Counted from the stretch's first letter, positions 1 through 7,645 are shown. The stretch is 7,790 nucleotides of DNA from Campylobacterales bacterium (GCA_027023175.1 JALVWW010000277.1:1-7790); one strand, 5' to 3'. Notes: generated by a model not told the origin, from the letters alone. Numbers and translations: made by a program.

Positions 1-738
1 TATTTAAGTAGCACATATGTAACTTCTTTTACAGAATTATATAAATATATGATGTCAGATAGCCGACCAGTAGGACCATTTGGCTCTCATAGTATTGCCG
101 CTTTTATGTATTTTATATTTTTTATTCTCTATTATGTGATGTGGTTGAGATCTAAATCTTTTCTGCATTTAGCTATGGCTATAGCATTTACTTTACTTCT
201 GGTTGCGCTAAAATCCTTTAGCGCTTTATTTTTTATTCTTTTTACAATAGCCACCATTATCAATACAAAATTTTTACTTAAAAAACTAAACATTCAATTT
301 TTCATGATTAATTTACTTATAGTTGTGGTAATATTCTTGTTGCTCAATAGTTTTATTGATGTTGTTGGTCTTCTGTCGGGGACAGATGCAAATGGTCTAT
401 TGTCAAGGTATGGTGCAAGTGGCGTATTAAGTAATAATATAAACTATTTAGAAGACAATCAATTAATGGGTGATGGTATTGGATATTTAGAGAGTTTGGT
501 TTATACTGATTCTGGCTATATTCATAATTTATTAATATATGGAATAAGTGGAACAATCGTATTTTATATTTTATTTTATTTGAAAATAATGGAGAAAAAT
601 TGTATTTATATATTTATAATTATGATTGCATTTTTATTTTTTGAAATTGGGTATGATATTTTCTTTTATACAAGAATTATATATATACTATTGCTAATCA
701 TGTATTTTACAAAACGGGAGGGATTATGCAAAAATTGA
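1..738 (+). CDS. O-antigen polymerase/ligase-like membrane protein (Wzy or WaaL type), 5' truncated
   Basis: The reading frame is open from the first base, so the true start lies upstream. The ATGs at 49 and 52 lack a Shine-Dalgarno and would cut into a conserved region. The visible 245 residues contain about six or seven hydrophobic segments (roughly 30-49, 53-72, 74-88, 100-122, 174-194, 200-217, 222-237, counted from base 1). A polar, probably periplasmic, stretch at about 124-172 separates the fourth and fifth. RPVGPFG (22-28), GDGIGY (157-162) and DSGYIHN (170-176) followed by a hydrophobic helix resemble the RxxGxFG and D-G-hN patterns of Wzy/WaaL family (Wzy_C-like) proteins. The family acts in the inner membrane, polymerising lipid-linked O-units or transferring glycan to lipid A-core. 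Position at the head of a run of glycosyltransferase genes favours a Wzy polymerase, but a ligase cannot be excluded. Base composition is markedly more AT-rich than in the later genes, as is common for wzy genes. Confidence 0.75.
   Translation, partial: YLSSTYVTSFTELYKYMMSDSRPVGPFGSHSIAAFMYFIFFILYYVMWLRSKSFLHLAMAIAFTLLLVALKSFSALFFILFTIATIINTKFLLKKLNIQFFMINLLIVVVIFLLLNSFIDVVGLLSGTDANGLLSRYGASGVLSNNINYLEDNQLMGDGIGYLESLVYTDSGYIHNLLIYGISGTIVFYILFYLKIMEKNCIYIFIIMIAFLFFEIGYDIFFYTRIIYILLLIMYFTKREGLCKN
716..721 (+). promoter_or_regulatory. Shine-Dalgarno for the first glycosyltransferase
   Basis: GGGAGG lies 4 bases upstream of the ATG at 726, inside the 3' end of the membrane-protein gene. It supports the start at 726 and a 13-bp overlap, which implies translational coupling. 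Confidence 0.6.
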
Positions 739-1763
739 AAGTATTAGGCATAGGACAAGGTAAACTAATACCTTCATACAGGTATAGACTAAAAGAAGTA
801 AAAGATAGTTTTAAAAAGAAAGGGCTACTTCTGTTTCTCTATGAAAGTAATATTAGCTCATATCCTCCCAGTAATAAACTGGCACGTTTTTTATGGATTA
901 TAAATCTTGTTATTAGTCGACTTCCTTTACTTTTTGAACAAAAAAAATACAATCTCATTTTGTTACAAAGAGAAATGATATCTACACTCTATACACTAGA
1001 GAGGTTCTTCTATAAACCATTTATATTAGATATTGATGATGCTGTTCATTTGCGTCAAAAATTTAATTCTATTGATAAAATTGCAAGTAAAGCATCAGCA
1101 ATTGTAGTTTGCAATAACTATCTATTTGATTATTATAAAAAAATAAATTCTAATGTAAATATCATACCAACGCCTATAAATATTGACAAATATACACCTA
1201 GAGATAAGAAAAAATCTTCAACTTTTGTGATTGGCTGGATTGGGACAAGTTCAAACTTTCCATCTTTGAAACTTGTTGAAAAACAACTGGCTAGATTTTT
1301 AAAGGATAATAGTAATGCTATATTGAAAATTGTTTCAAACGAAGACCCAAAATTTTTAACTATTCCTCCAAAACAATACATTTTTAAACCTTGGTCAGAA
1401 GAAGATGATGTTCAAGACATTCAAAGTTTTGATGTGGGTATTATGCCACTTGTTGAGAATGAACATAGTCATGGGAAATGTGCTTTTAAAATGTTACAAT
1501 ATATGTCTTGTGGTGTTCCTGTTATTAGTACTTGTTTGCCAATGAACAAAGCTATACTAGACATTAAAGAATGTGGATACTGTATAACTAATGACAATGA
1601 AGAATGGTACGAAGCGTTAAATAAACTTTCAAAAGACCCTAACTTATGTGAGTATTTTGCCAATAATGGAAGATGGATTATAGAAAATTATTATTCTACC
1701 GATGTATATGCAACACTTTACAGTAAAGTTATTGAATCATTAGACGCTAGAGGAAAACTATAA
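726..1763 (+). CDS. GT4-like (GT-B fold) glycosyltransferase
   Basis: This 345-residue protein has the layout of a retaining GT-B glycosyltransferase. The N-terminal domain includes a DIDDAVH element (102-108). The C-terminal nucleotide-sugar-binding domain opens with IGWIGTSSN (169-177), continues with a WSEEDD...FDVGIMPL block (223-242), and has the conserved GKCAFKMLQYMSCGVPVIS stretch (250-268). In this branch, K251 and the AFK-Q region take the place of the usual EX7E acidic motif. There is no signal peptide or clear membrane segment apart from a hydrophobic patch near 54-70, so it is probably a cytoplasmic or membrane-associated enzyme that adds one sugar to the lipid-linked repeat unit. 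Donor and linkage cannot be read from the sequence. It overlaps the preceding gene by 13 bp and the next by 1 bp (TAATG). An 8-A run at 940-947 lies in its coding sequence. The family call is firm; the specificity is unknown. Confidence 0.85.
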   Translation: MQKLKVLGIGQGKLIPSYRYRLKEVKDSFKKKGLLLFLYESNISSYPPSNKLARFLWIINLVISRLPLLFEQKKYNLILLQREMISTLYTLERFFYKPFILDIDDAVHLRQKFNSIDKIASKASAIVVCNNYLFDYYKKINSNVNIIPTPINIDKYTPRDKKKSSTFVIGWIGTSSNFPSLKLVEKQLARFLKDNSNAILKIVSNEDPKFLTIPPKQYIFKPWSEEDDVQDIQSFDVGIMPLVENEHSHGKCAFKMLQYMSCGVPVISTCLPMNKAILDIKECGYCITNDNEEWYEALNKLSKDPNLCEYFANNGRWIIENYYSTDVYATLYSKVIESLDARGKL

Positions 1764-3580
1764 TGTGTGGAATATACGGAATAAATAAACAAAAAACAAA
1801 AGAATCTATACTTACAATTATGAAACTAGCTGACTTTAGAGGTCCAGATTTTACAGGAACATTTCTAAGTGAAAACTATTCTTTTGGTCATAATAGATTA
1901 GCTATCATAGATCTTGAGAGTAGATCAAATCAGCCTTTTAGTTGTGATGGATATGAGATAGTGTTTAATGGGGAGATATATAACTACCAAGAGATAAAGG
2001 AAGAGCTCATAGATGAAGGCTATAGCTTTCATACTAGCTCAGATACAGAAGTACTGCTCCAAGGGTATAAACACTTTGGGGAGGATATCCTTCATAAGCT
2101 AAATGGCATGTTTGCCTTTGTTATCTATAACCCTGTAAAAAATATCTTTTTTGGAGCTAGAGACAGACTGGGAAAAAAACCTTTTTACTACTATAAAAAA
2201 GAGGGTATTTTTGAGTTTGCTTCGCAGTTAAAGCAGATAGCTCATGAGAAAGATTTAAATATCAACAAAAAAAGTGAAAAACTTTACTTTCGTTATGGGT
2301 ATGTTCCTGAGCCTTATACTATATTTGAAAATGTGTATAAGCTTGAAGCTGGACATAGTTTCTTTTATGACTTAGAAAGTTGTGAGTTTAGTAAAAAACA
2401 GTACTGGGACATATCTACAAAAGAAGAACACTTAGATGACTCTTACGATAGTATAAAAGCAGACCTAAAAATGCTTCTCATAGACTCTGTAAAACAAAGA
2501 CTACATAGTGATGTTCCTGTAGGTGTTTTTTTAAGTGGAGGAGTAGATAGTAGTCTTGTCGCTGCTATAGTAGCAAAAGAACTAGGTGAGAAACTGGACA
2601 CTTTTTCTATAAAGTTTTCTGATAATGAGTTTGATGAGTCTAACATAGCAAAAGAAGTAGCTGGACTACTTGGTACAAAGCATCATACACTAGAATGTAA
2701 ACCAGAAGACATGATAGAACTCATAGATAATTTACATGAGTACTATGATGAACCTTATAATGATTCTTCTGCCCTAGCCATGATGATACTCTCAAGGGAA
2801 ACAAAAAAACATGTAACAGTAGCACTTTCTGGCGATGGGGGGGATGAGTTGTTTTGGGGCTACAACAACTACTTTCGTATGGCAAAGGTTGCACCACTTT
2901 ATAAGCTACCTGAGTTTCTAAGAACCGTTGGAAGTTCTCTGTTGAATTTAGTGCCAAATTATAGAGTCAAGAAAATAGCTGAAGGATTAAAAATAGATAG
3001 TCTCGAAGAGTTATTCTTGTACAGTGGTAGACTATTTGACTTTGAAAAGCTATTTAAGCAAGAAAATATTTTGTGTCAAGATGCATATAAAAAATATTTG
3101 TATAGTCAAAAAGACTTTTTTGAAAGGATGTCTGATTATGACATAAAGACATATCTTAATGGTGATATTTTTACAAAGGTTGATAGAGCAACTATGGCAT
3201 ACAGTTTAGAAGCTAGAACACCTTTAGTTGACTATAGAATTGTAGAGTTTTCTCAAAAAATACCTTTTAAATATAAATATCAAAATGGCAGTGGGAAAAA
3301 TATACTCAAAGATATACTTTATGACTACCTCCCAAAAGAACTTTTTAACAGACCTAAGAGTGGCTTTACTGTACCTCTAAAAAATTGGTTTAGAAATGAG
3401 CTAAAAGAGTATGTATATGCTACTTTATCTGAAGAAAACTTAAAGAAAATAGATGACATAAACAGTGACTATGTAAAAGAAATGATAGAAAATCACATGA
3501 ATGGCAGTGAAAACAACTACCATCAAATATGGACACTAATAACTTATGTGAAATGGATGGAGAAGTATAGTGCAAACTAA
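1763..3580 (+). CDS. asnB: Glutamine-hydrolysing asparagine synthetase family amidotransferase (probable sugar-modifying)
   Basis: This 605-residue protein has the normal length for bacterial AsnB proteins. The N-terminal class II glutaminase domain starts MCGIYGI, so Cys2 is exposed as the nucleophile once Met is removed. It carries RLAIID (45-50), NGEIYNY (69-75) and SSDTEV (92-97), the glutamine-binding elements. The C-terminal synthetase domain has the ATP pyrophosphatase loop SGGVDSS (258-264), then LSGDGGDELFWGY (355-367), KVDRATMAYSLEARTPLVD (472-490) and KSGFTVPL (532-539). All expected catalytic motifs are present, so it should hydrolyse glutamine and pass ammonia to an adenylated carboxylate. 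Enzymes of this family inside O-antigen loci (WbpS and WbmI types) are thought to amidate uronic acids. The position between glycosyltransferase genes makes that likelier here than free asparagine synthesis, but this is inference. The ATG at 1763 has an AGAGGA Shine-Dalgarno at 1749-1754 and overlaps the previous stop by one base. Confidence 0.93.
   Translation: MCGIYGINKQKTKESILTIMKLADFRGPDFTGTFLSENYSFGHNRLAIIDLESRSNQPFSCDGYEIVFNGEIYNYQEIKEELIDEGYSFHTSSDTEVLLQGYKHFGEDILHKLNGMFAFVIYNPVKNIFFGARDRLGKKPFYYYKKEGIFEFASQLKQIAHEKDLNINKKSEKLYFRYGYVPEPYTIFENVYKLEAGHSFFYDLESCEFSKKQYWDISTKEEHLDDSYDSIKADLKMLLIDSVKQRLHSDVPVGVFLSGGVDSSLVAAIVAKELGEKLDTFSIKFSDNEFDESNIAKEVAGLLGTKHHTLECKPEDMIELIDNLHEYYDEPYNDSSALAMMILSRETKKHVTVALSGDGGDELFWGYNNYFRMAKVAPLYKLPEFLRTVGSSLLNLVPNYRVKKIAEGLKIDSLEELFLYSGRLFDFEKLFKQENILCQDAYKKYLYSQKDFFERMSDYDIKTYLNGDIFTKVDRATMAYSLEARTPLVDYRIVEFSQKIPFKYKYQNGSGKNILKDILYDYLPKELFNRPKSGFTVPLKNWFRNELKEYVYATLSEENLKKIDDINSDYVKEMIENHMNGSENNYHQIWTLITYVKWMEKYSAN
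2837..2843 (+). repeat. Homopolymeric G7 tract within asnB
   Basis: Seven consecutive G bases encode Gly359, Gly360 and the first base of Asp361 in the GDGGDE motif of the AsnB-family protein. It is the longest G run noticed in this AT-rich window; the next longest runs seen are five Gs at 5229-5233 and 6812-6816. One extra G would give an immediate TGA, and loss of one G would give a TAA at 2919-2921. Confidence 0.9.
3559..3565 (+). promoter_or_regulatory. Shine-Dalgarno fixing a GTG start
   Basis: GGAGAAG lies at 3559-3565, with its GGAG core 7 bases before the GTG at 3570. The frame has a stop (TGA) at 3549-3551, and no ATG occurs between that stop and 3570, so GTG is the only sensible start that keeps the first beta strand. 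Confidence 0.6.
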
Positions 3581-4703
3581 AAACATACTTATCTTAAGTG
3601 CTACAATGCAAAAAGGTGGTGCAGAAAGAGTTATATCTTTACTCCTTAAAGAATTGGATATGAATCAAAATATTAATGTTCACTTTATTATGCTTGAGGA
3701 TGGTATAGAATATGATATTCCTTCAAAAATAAAACCTATAGTTTTTTCTACTATTCCAAAAAGTGGTATAAAAAAATTAATAGAATTACCATTTATCGCT
3801 TGGAGACTTAAAAGATATATAGGAAATAACCATATAGAAACGGTAATATCTTTTTTATATAGACCAAACTATATAAATATACTATGTACTTTGCTCGGAT
3901 CTAAGCATAAAAGTATCATAAACATAAGAAGTACGACTTCTCGTTATAAAAAAGAGGGGCTACTTGGAAAAGTAAATTTATTTTTGGTTAAATCCTTGTT
4001 TAATAAAGCAGATATGATTATCTCAAACTCTAAAGGGGTTGATGAGGATTTAAAATCATTAATGAGTATTACAACGGACACAAAAGTTATACATAATCCT
4101 GTTGATGTAGAGTATATAAACAGTAAAAAAAATATTTTAGAAGATAATGCAGTTGATTTTTTGTATAATAAAAAGTATATTATCTCTGTAGGTAGATTAA
4201 TCCCGTTAAAACGAAATGGTGATTTAATAGATGCATTTTATAAACTACAAAAGAAAGATGATAGTTTGGAACTTATTTTCTTAGGTGATGGAAGTTTAAA
4301 GAGTACTCTTGTAGCACATTGTAAAAAACTAGAGATAAATGACAAAGTACATTTTTTAGGTAATGTTTCTAATCCTTTTTATTATTTGGATAAATCTGAT
4401 TTATTTGTCATGAACTCGGAGATAGAAGGTTTTCCAAATGTCTTGGTTGAAGCTATGGCAGTAGGACTTCCTGTAGTGTCATCTGATTGTAAAAATGGTC
4501 CAAGAGAAATACTTGTAGATGAAAAATACGGTTTACTTTATCCTGTAGGCGATACAAAAGTATTAATAGAAAAAATGAAGATTTATTTATATGGCAACAT
4601 TGATAAAAAAGAAATTAAAACAAAAAATCTAACCAGAATTCAAGATTTTAATATAGATAAAAGTATGGCTCAGTACAAAAAGGCTTTAGATATTGAAGAA
4701 TAA
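3570..4703 (+). CDS. GT4 family glycosyltransferase (PglJ/PglH-like type)
   Basis: This 377-residue GT-B enzyme begins with a short hydrophobic beta strand (ILILSAT) and a GGAERV motif (16-21), typical of retaining GT4 enzymes. The C-terminal half contains SVGRLIPLKR (206-215), FLGDGS (237-242) and HFLGNV (261-266). The donor-binding EX7E element is EGFPNVLVEAMAVGLPVV (286-303), with the two glutamates at 286 and 294, and it is followed by CKNGPREIL (307-315). The combination of EGFPN and a C-x-x-GPREIL tail is reminiscent of the N-acetylgalactosamine-adding GT4 enzymes of epsilon-type bacteria (PglJ/PglH), but the sugar is not proven. Translation starts at GTG 3570, inside the last codons of the amidotransferase gene (11-bp overlap). 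The gene ends inside the start of the next glycosyltransferase (another 11-bp overlap). It is expected to act at the cytoplasmic face on a polyprenyl-linked glycan. Confidence 0.9.
   Translation: MQTKNILILSATMQKGGAERVISLLLKELDMNQNINVHFIMLEDGIEYDIPSKIKPIVFSTIPKSGIKKLIELPFIAWRLKRYIGNNHIETVISFLYRPNYINILCTLLGSKHKSIINIRSTTSRYKKEGLLGKVNLFLVKSLFNKADMIISNSKGVDEDLKSLMSITTDTKVIHNPVDVEYINSKKNILEDNAVDFLYNKKYIISVGRLIPLKRNGDLIDAFYKLQKKDDSLELIFLGDGSLKSTLVAHCKKLEINDKVHFLGNVSNPFYYLDKSDLFVMNSEIEGFPNVLVEAMAVGLPVVSSDCKNGPREILVDEKYGLLYPVGDTKVLIEKMKIYLYGNIDKKEIKTKNLTRIQDFNIDKSMAQYKKALDIEE
4677..4683 (+). promoter_or_regulatory. Shine-Dalgarno fixing a TTG start
   Basis: AAAAAGG lies 9 bases before the TTG at 4693. 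An in-frame TAG at 4687-4689 leaves only ATA 4690 and TTG 4693 before the conserved N-terminal strand, so TTG is the start. The Shine-Dalgarno is modest, which suggests reliance on ribosomes finishing the upstream gene. Confidence 0.5.
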
Positions 4704-5832
4704 AAAATTATTATTTATTGTAAACGTAGATTGGTTTTTCATTTCTCATCGTTTACCCATTGCACTTGGAGCTAAAGAAAAAGGCTATGAAGTTCATATT
4801 GCATGTGGGATGACTGACAAACAGGAGTATTTAGAGAATCTTGGGTTGATTGTTCATCCTTTGGATCTTTCAAGAGGAGGTACAGGCATTCTACAGGAAA
4901 TCAAAAGTTTTATTGCAATTAAAAAAACATTGAGAACCGTTAATCCCGACATAGTACATTTTGTAACGATTAAGCCAGTCCTTTATGGTGGCATTGCTTC
5001 AAGAATTATCGGTATAAAAAATAAAGTTTTTGCTATATCTGGTTTAGGATACATATTTACCTCTGACAGTTTAAAAACCTCTATTTTAAGAGCTTTCATT
5101 ATACAACTATATAAAATTGCACTGGGTGGAAGAAATTCAAAAGTTATAGTACAGAACACGAATGACAGAGATATACTAAGTAAATATAAGATTATTAAAA
5201 AAGACCAAGAGATATTGATACGTGGGTCGGGGGTTGACCTTAAAACCTATATATACAGAGAAGAGTCTATAGGTATACCTAATGTAGTTATGGCAGCACG
5301 ACTTTTAAAAGATAAAGGAGTTTTGGAGTTTATTGAAGCTGCAAAAATCCTATTGGATAAAGAAATAAATGCAAATTTTATACTTTATGGAGATATTGAT
5401 GGACATAATCCTGCATCACTTAATGCGAATGAACTCAATCATATAAAAGAAGACGGTATCATAGAAGTCCATGGATTTACGAGCGATATTTCTGAAGTGT
5501 TTGCAAAAGCCAATATCGTGGTTCTACCATCATACAGAGAAGGCCTACCAAAAGTACTTATAGAAGCTGCCACATGTGGCAGACCTATCGTAACCACAGA
5601 TGTACCAGGATGCAGAGATGCTATAGAAGAAAATAAAACTGGTATACTTGTGAAAGTAAAAGATTCTCAGTCATTAGCAAATGCTATCAAGAAACTTATT
5701 GAGAACAAAAGTTTGAGAGTAGCTATGGGAAAAGCAGGTAGAGAATTAGCTGAAAAAGAATTTTCAATTAAAAAAGTTATCAATACTCACTTGGATATTT
5801 ACAGATCATTTTATGAGGATACAAATCGATGA
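4693..5832 (+). CDS. GT4 family glycosyltransferase (CapM/RfbU-like)
   Basis: This 379-residue GT-B glycosyltransferase starts with LLFIVNVDWFFISHRLPIA (6-24), a hallmark N terminus of a GT4 subgroup common in capsule and O-antigen loci. A second N-domain signature, HFVTIKPVLYGGIASR (89-104), follows. The inter-domain segment has RGSGVD (177-182), and the C-terminal domain begins VVMAARLLKDKGVLEF (198-213). The donor-binding acidic motif is REGLPKVLIEAATCGRPIV (282-300), with glutamates at 283 and 291, followed by TTDVPGCRD (301-309). These features support a retaining enzyme that transfers a sugar from a nucleotide donor to the lipid-linked intermediate; donor and acceptor are unknown. The start codon is TTG, fixed by an in-frame stop six bases upstream. 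It overlaps the previous gene by 11 bp and the following gene by 4 bp (ATGA), so it sits in the middle of a coupled chain. Confidence 0.9.
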   Translation: MKNKKLLFIVNVDWFFISHRLPIALGAKEKGYEVHIACGMTDKQEYLENLGLIVHPLDLSRGGTGILQEIKSFIAIKKTLRTVNPDIVHFVTIKPVLYGGIASRIIGIKNKVFAISGLGYIFTSDSLKTSILRAFIIQLYKIALGGRNSKVIVQNTNDRDILSKYKIIKKDQEILIRGSGVDLKTYIYREESIGIPNVVMAARLLKDKGVLEFIEAAKILLDKEINANFILYGDIDGHNPASLNANELNHIKEDGIIEVHGFTSDISEVFAKANIVVLPSYREGLPKVLIEAATCGRPIVTTDVPGCRDAIEENKTGILVKVKDSQSLANAIKKLIENKSLRVAMGKAGRELAEKEFSIKKVINTHLDIYRSFYEDTNR

Positions 5833-6686
5833 AACTATTATTAACAGGGAGTAGTGGCTTTATAGGAAGCTATTTCCAAAATAACTATGGAAATAAATAC
5901 AATATCGAAACTTTCTCTTTTTTGAAGGATGACTTAGATAGTTTAGATTTAATACATACCGATATAATTATTCATCTCTCGGCACTGGTGCATCAGATGG
6001 GAGGAGCAAGTGAAGAAGAGTATGAAAAAGTAAATGTAACTCAAACTTTGAATTTAGCAAAAAAAGCAAAAGAAAGTGGAGTGAAACATTTTGTATTTAT
6101 GAGTACGGTTAAAGTGCATGGGGAGGAGACCAATAATATCTACAAAGAAGATACTCTTTGTAAACCTGAAGATGAGTATGGTAAAAGTAAATTTAAGGCA
6201 GAAAATGCACTTTACCAAATGGAAGATGATACTTTCAAAGTGTCCATTATCAGGACACCGATTGTGTATGGATATGGCGTAAAAGCCAATATAAAAAATT
6301 TGGTCAATTTGGTATCTAAAATCTCTGTTTTACCTTTTGGAGGTATGCACAACAGAAGAAGCATGGTATATGTAGGTAATTTATCACATTTAATAGACGA
6401 GATTATTCAGAAACAAAAAAGTGGTATATTTTTGGCCAGCGATGATGAGCCATTGAGTACAACTAAACTCATTAAATATATAGCAAATACATTAGATAAA
6501 AAAGTTCACCTTGTCAAAATACCATTTTTTGAAGCTTTTTTAAAACTGCTAAAACCCTCTTTTCACCAAAGACTCTTTGGCAGCCTGGAAGTAGACAACA
6601 GTCAAACCAAAAAAATATTAGGACTTAAAAACCCTTACAGTACAGAAGAAGGGGTCAAATATATGATAAAAGGTGAAAAAGTATGA
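5829..6686 (+). CDS. Extended SDR NAD(P)-dependent sugar epimerase/reductase (WbpV-like)
   Basis: This 285-residue protein is an extended short-chain dehydrogenase. It has the nucleotide-binding TGSSGFIG loop (6-13), the HLSALVH strand (49-55), N68, the catalytic Ser-Thr (92-93) and the YxxxK pair Y117/K121. The substrate-domain stretches RTPIVYGYGVKAN (142-154) and NRRSMVYVGNL (175-185) resemble WbpV-type enzymes. Those are thought to reduce a UDP-4-keto-6-deoxy-HexNAc to UDP-N-acetylquinovosamine or a related sugar. At 285 residues it is shorter than GalE-type epimerases (about 330-340), which also favours the WbpV/4-ketoreductase group. It would be cytosolic. The ATG at 5829 has TGAGGA upstream (5814-5819) and forms ATGA overlaps with both neighbours. 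Placement directly before a WbpL-like transferase matches the WbpV-WbpL pairing known in some O-antigen loci. Exact activity (4-reductase versus 4-epimerase) is inferred only. Confidence 0.82.
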   Translation: MKLLLTGSSGFIGSYFQNNYGNKYNIETFSFLKDDLDSLDLIHTDIIIHLSALVHQMGGASEEEYEKVNVTQTLNLAKKAKESGVKHFVFMSTVKVHGEETNNIYKEDTLCKPEDEYGKSKFKAENALYQMEDDTFKVSIIRTPIVYGYGVKANIKNLVNLVSKISVLPFGGMHNRRSMVYVGNLSHLIDEIIQKQKSGIFLASDDEPLSTTKLIKYIANTLDKKVHLVKIPFFEAFLKLLKPSFHQRLFGSLEVDNSQTKKILGLKNPYSTEEGVKYMIKGEKV

Positions 6687-7645
6687 TTTATATTTTTCTC
6701 TTTCTACTTTCATTTGCCTTGACCTATTTTATAAAAGAACACGCGATTAAAAACTCACTTTTAGCAGAAGTAAATGAACGCAGTTCCCATACTACTCCTG
6801 TACCTCATGGAGGGGGTATTGCTATTGCATTAACATGGTTTTTGGGATTAACATATCTATTTTTCTCTCAGGAGATTAATCAAAATCTTTATTATGCATT
6901 GATGACAGGCATTATCATATCTGTAATTAGCTATATAGATGACCGTGTTGAATTAAGTGCAAAATTTAGATTAGGTGCCCAAGCTTTAGTTGCATTTTTG
7001 GGTCTATATTTTCTCGGAGGATTTGAAAAACTTGATTTGTTCTTTTTTGCTATTGATAATCAACTAATCATCAATCTGTTTGCCTTTTTTATGATAATTT
7101 GGTTTATTAATCTTTATAACTTTTTAGATGGGATAGACGGATATGCAGGATCTGAAGCGATATTTCTTGGGGTTGCTGGATATATTCTTTTTGGTGGGTT
7201 ACACTTTCTTATTTTAATTGCTGCTGTTTTAGGATTTTTAATTTGGAATTGGCACAAAGCCAAAATTTTCATGGGAGATGTAGGGAGTACATTGCTTGGT
7301 TATAATGTGGCTATATTTACTCTATATTATGCTAACGAAGTTTCGACAAATTTTTGGATATGGGTAATCCTTTTTGGACTTTTTTGGTTTGATGCTACTT
7401 TAACACTTTTTAGACGTTATAGAAATAAAGAAAAGTTAAGTCAGGCGCATAAAAAACATGCATACCAAAGACTTACACAAGGTGGCTGGAGTCATAGTAA
7501 GGTAGTTATATATTCTATTGGTGTTAACTTTGTATTATTTGGGTTGGTTTATTTTATACCCAATAAATTTATAGCATTGATTTTTGCTGTAGTTGTTTTA
7601 TACGTTACTATAAAATTTGTAGATTCAAAAAAAGGCTTTATTTGA
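6683..7645 (+). CDS. Undecaprenyl-phosphate sugar-1-phosphate transferase (MraY/WecA/WbpL family)
   Basis: This 320-residue polytopic membrane protein has about ten or eleven hydrophobic segments, the normal size for WbpL/WecA enzymes. Family signatures in order are NERSSHTTPVPHGGGIAI (31-48), the metal-binding aspartate pair DD (86-87) in YIDDR, NLYNFLDGIDG (143-153), KIFMGDVGST (194-203) with its catalytic aspartate, and the late cytoplasmic-loop HKKHAYQRL (256-264). It should transfer a HexNAc-1-phosphate from a UDP-sugar to undecaprenyl phosphate, the first committed step of the glycan. NERSSHTTPVPHGGG, rather than the MraY pattern, and a neighbouring WbpV-like gene favour a WbpL-type role with UDP-QuiNAc, UDP-FucNAc or UDP-GlcNAc; the donor is not determined. 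Start ATG 6683 overlaps the previous stop (ATGA) and has AAGGTG upstream (6670-6675). It is the last gene of the coupled block. Confidence 0.92.
   Translation: MIYIFLFLLSFALTYFIKEHAIKNSLLAEVNERSSHTTPVPHGGGIAIALTWFLGLTYLFFSQEINQNLYYALMTGIIISVISYIDDRVELSAKFRLGAQALVAFLGLYFLGGFEKLDLFFFAIDNQLIINLFAFFMIIWFINLYNFLDGIDGYAGSEAIFLGVAGYILFGGLHFLILIAAVLGFLIWNWHKAKIFMGDVGSTLLGYNVAIFTLYYANEVSTNFWIWVILFGLFWFDATLTLFRRYRNKEKLSQAHKKHAYQRLTQGGWSHSKVVIYSIGVNFVLFGLVYFIPNKFIALIFAVVVLYVTIKFVDSKKGFI

Noticed and set aside
49..54. Tandem ATG codons as start of the first gene
   Set aside because: The frame is open to base 1, no Shine-Dalgarno precedes them, and a start here would leave a polymerase far shorter than its family, so they are internal methionines.
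940..947. Run of eight A bases in the first glycosyltransferase as a phase-variation tract
   Set aside because: A runs of seven or eight are common in this AT-rich sequence and encode ordinary lysines here; nothing singles this one out.
353..2957. Minus-strand open frames opposite the membrane protein, glycosyltransferase and asnB genes
   Set aside because: They lie wholly antisense to well-supported genes, lack recognisable motifs and are expected by chance in such sequence.
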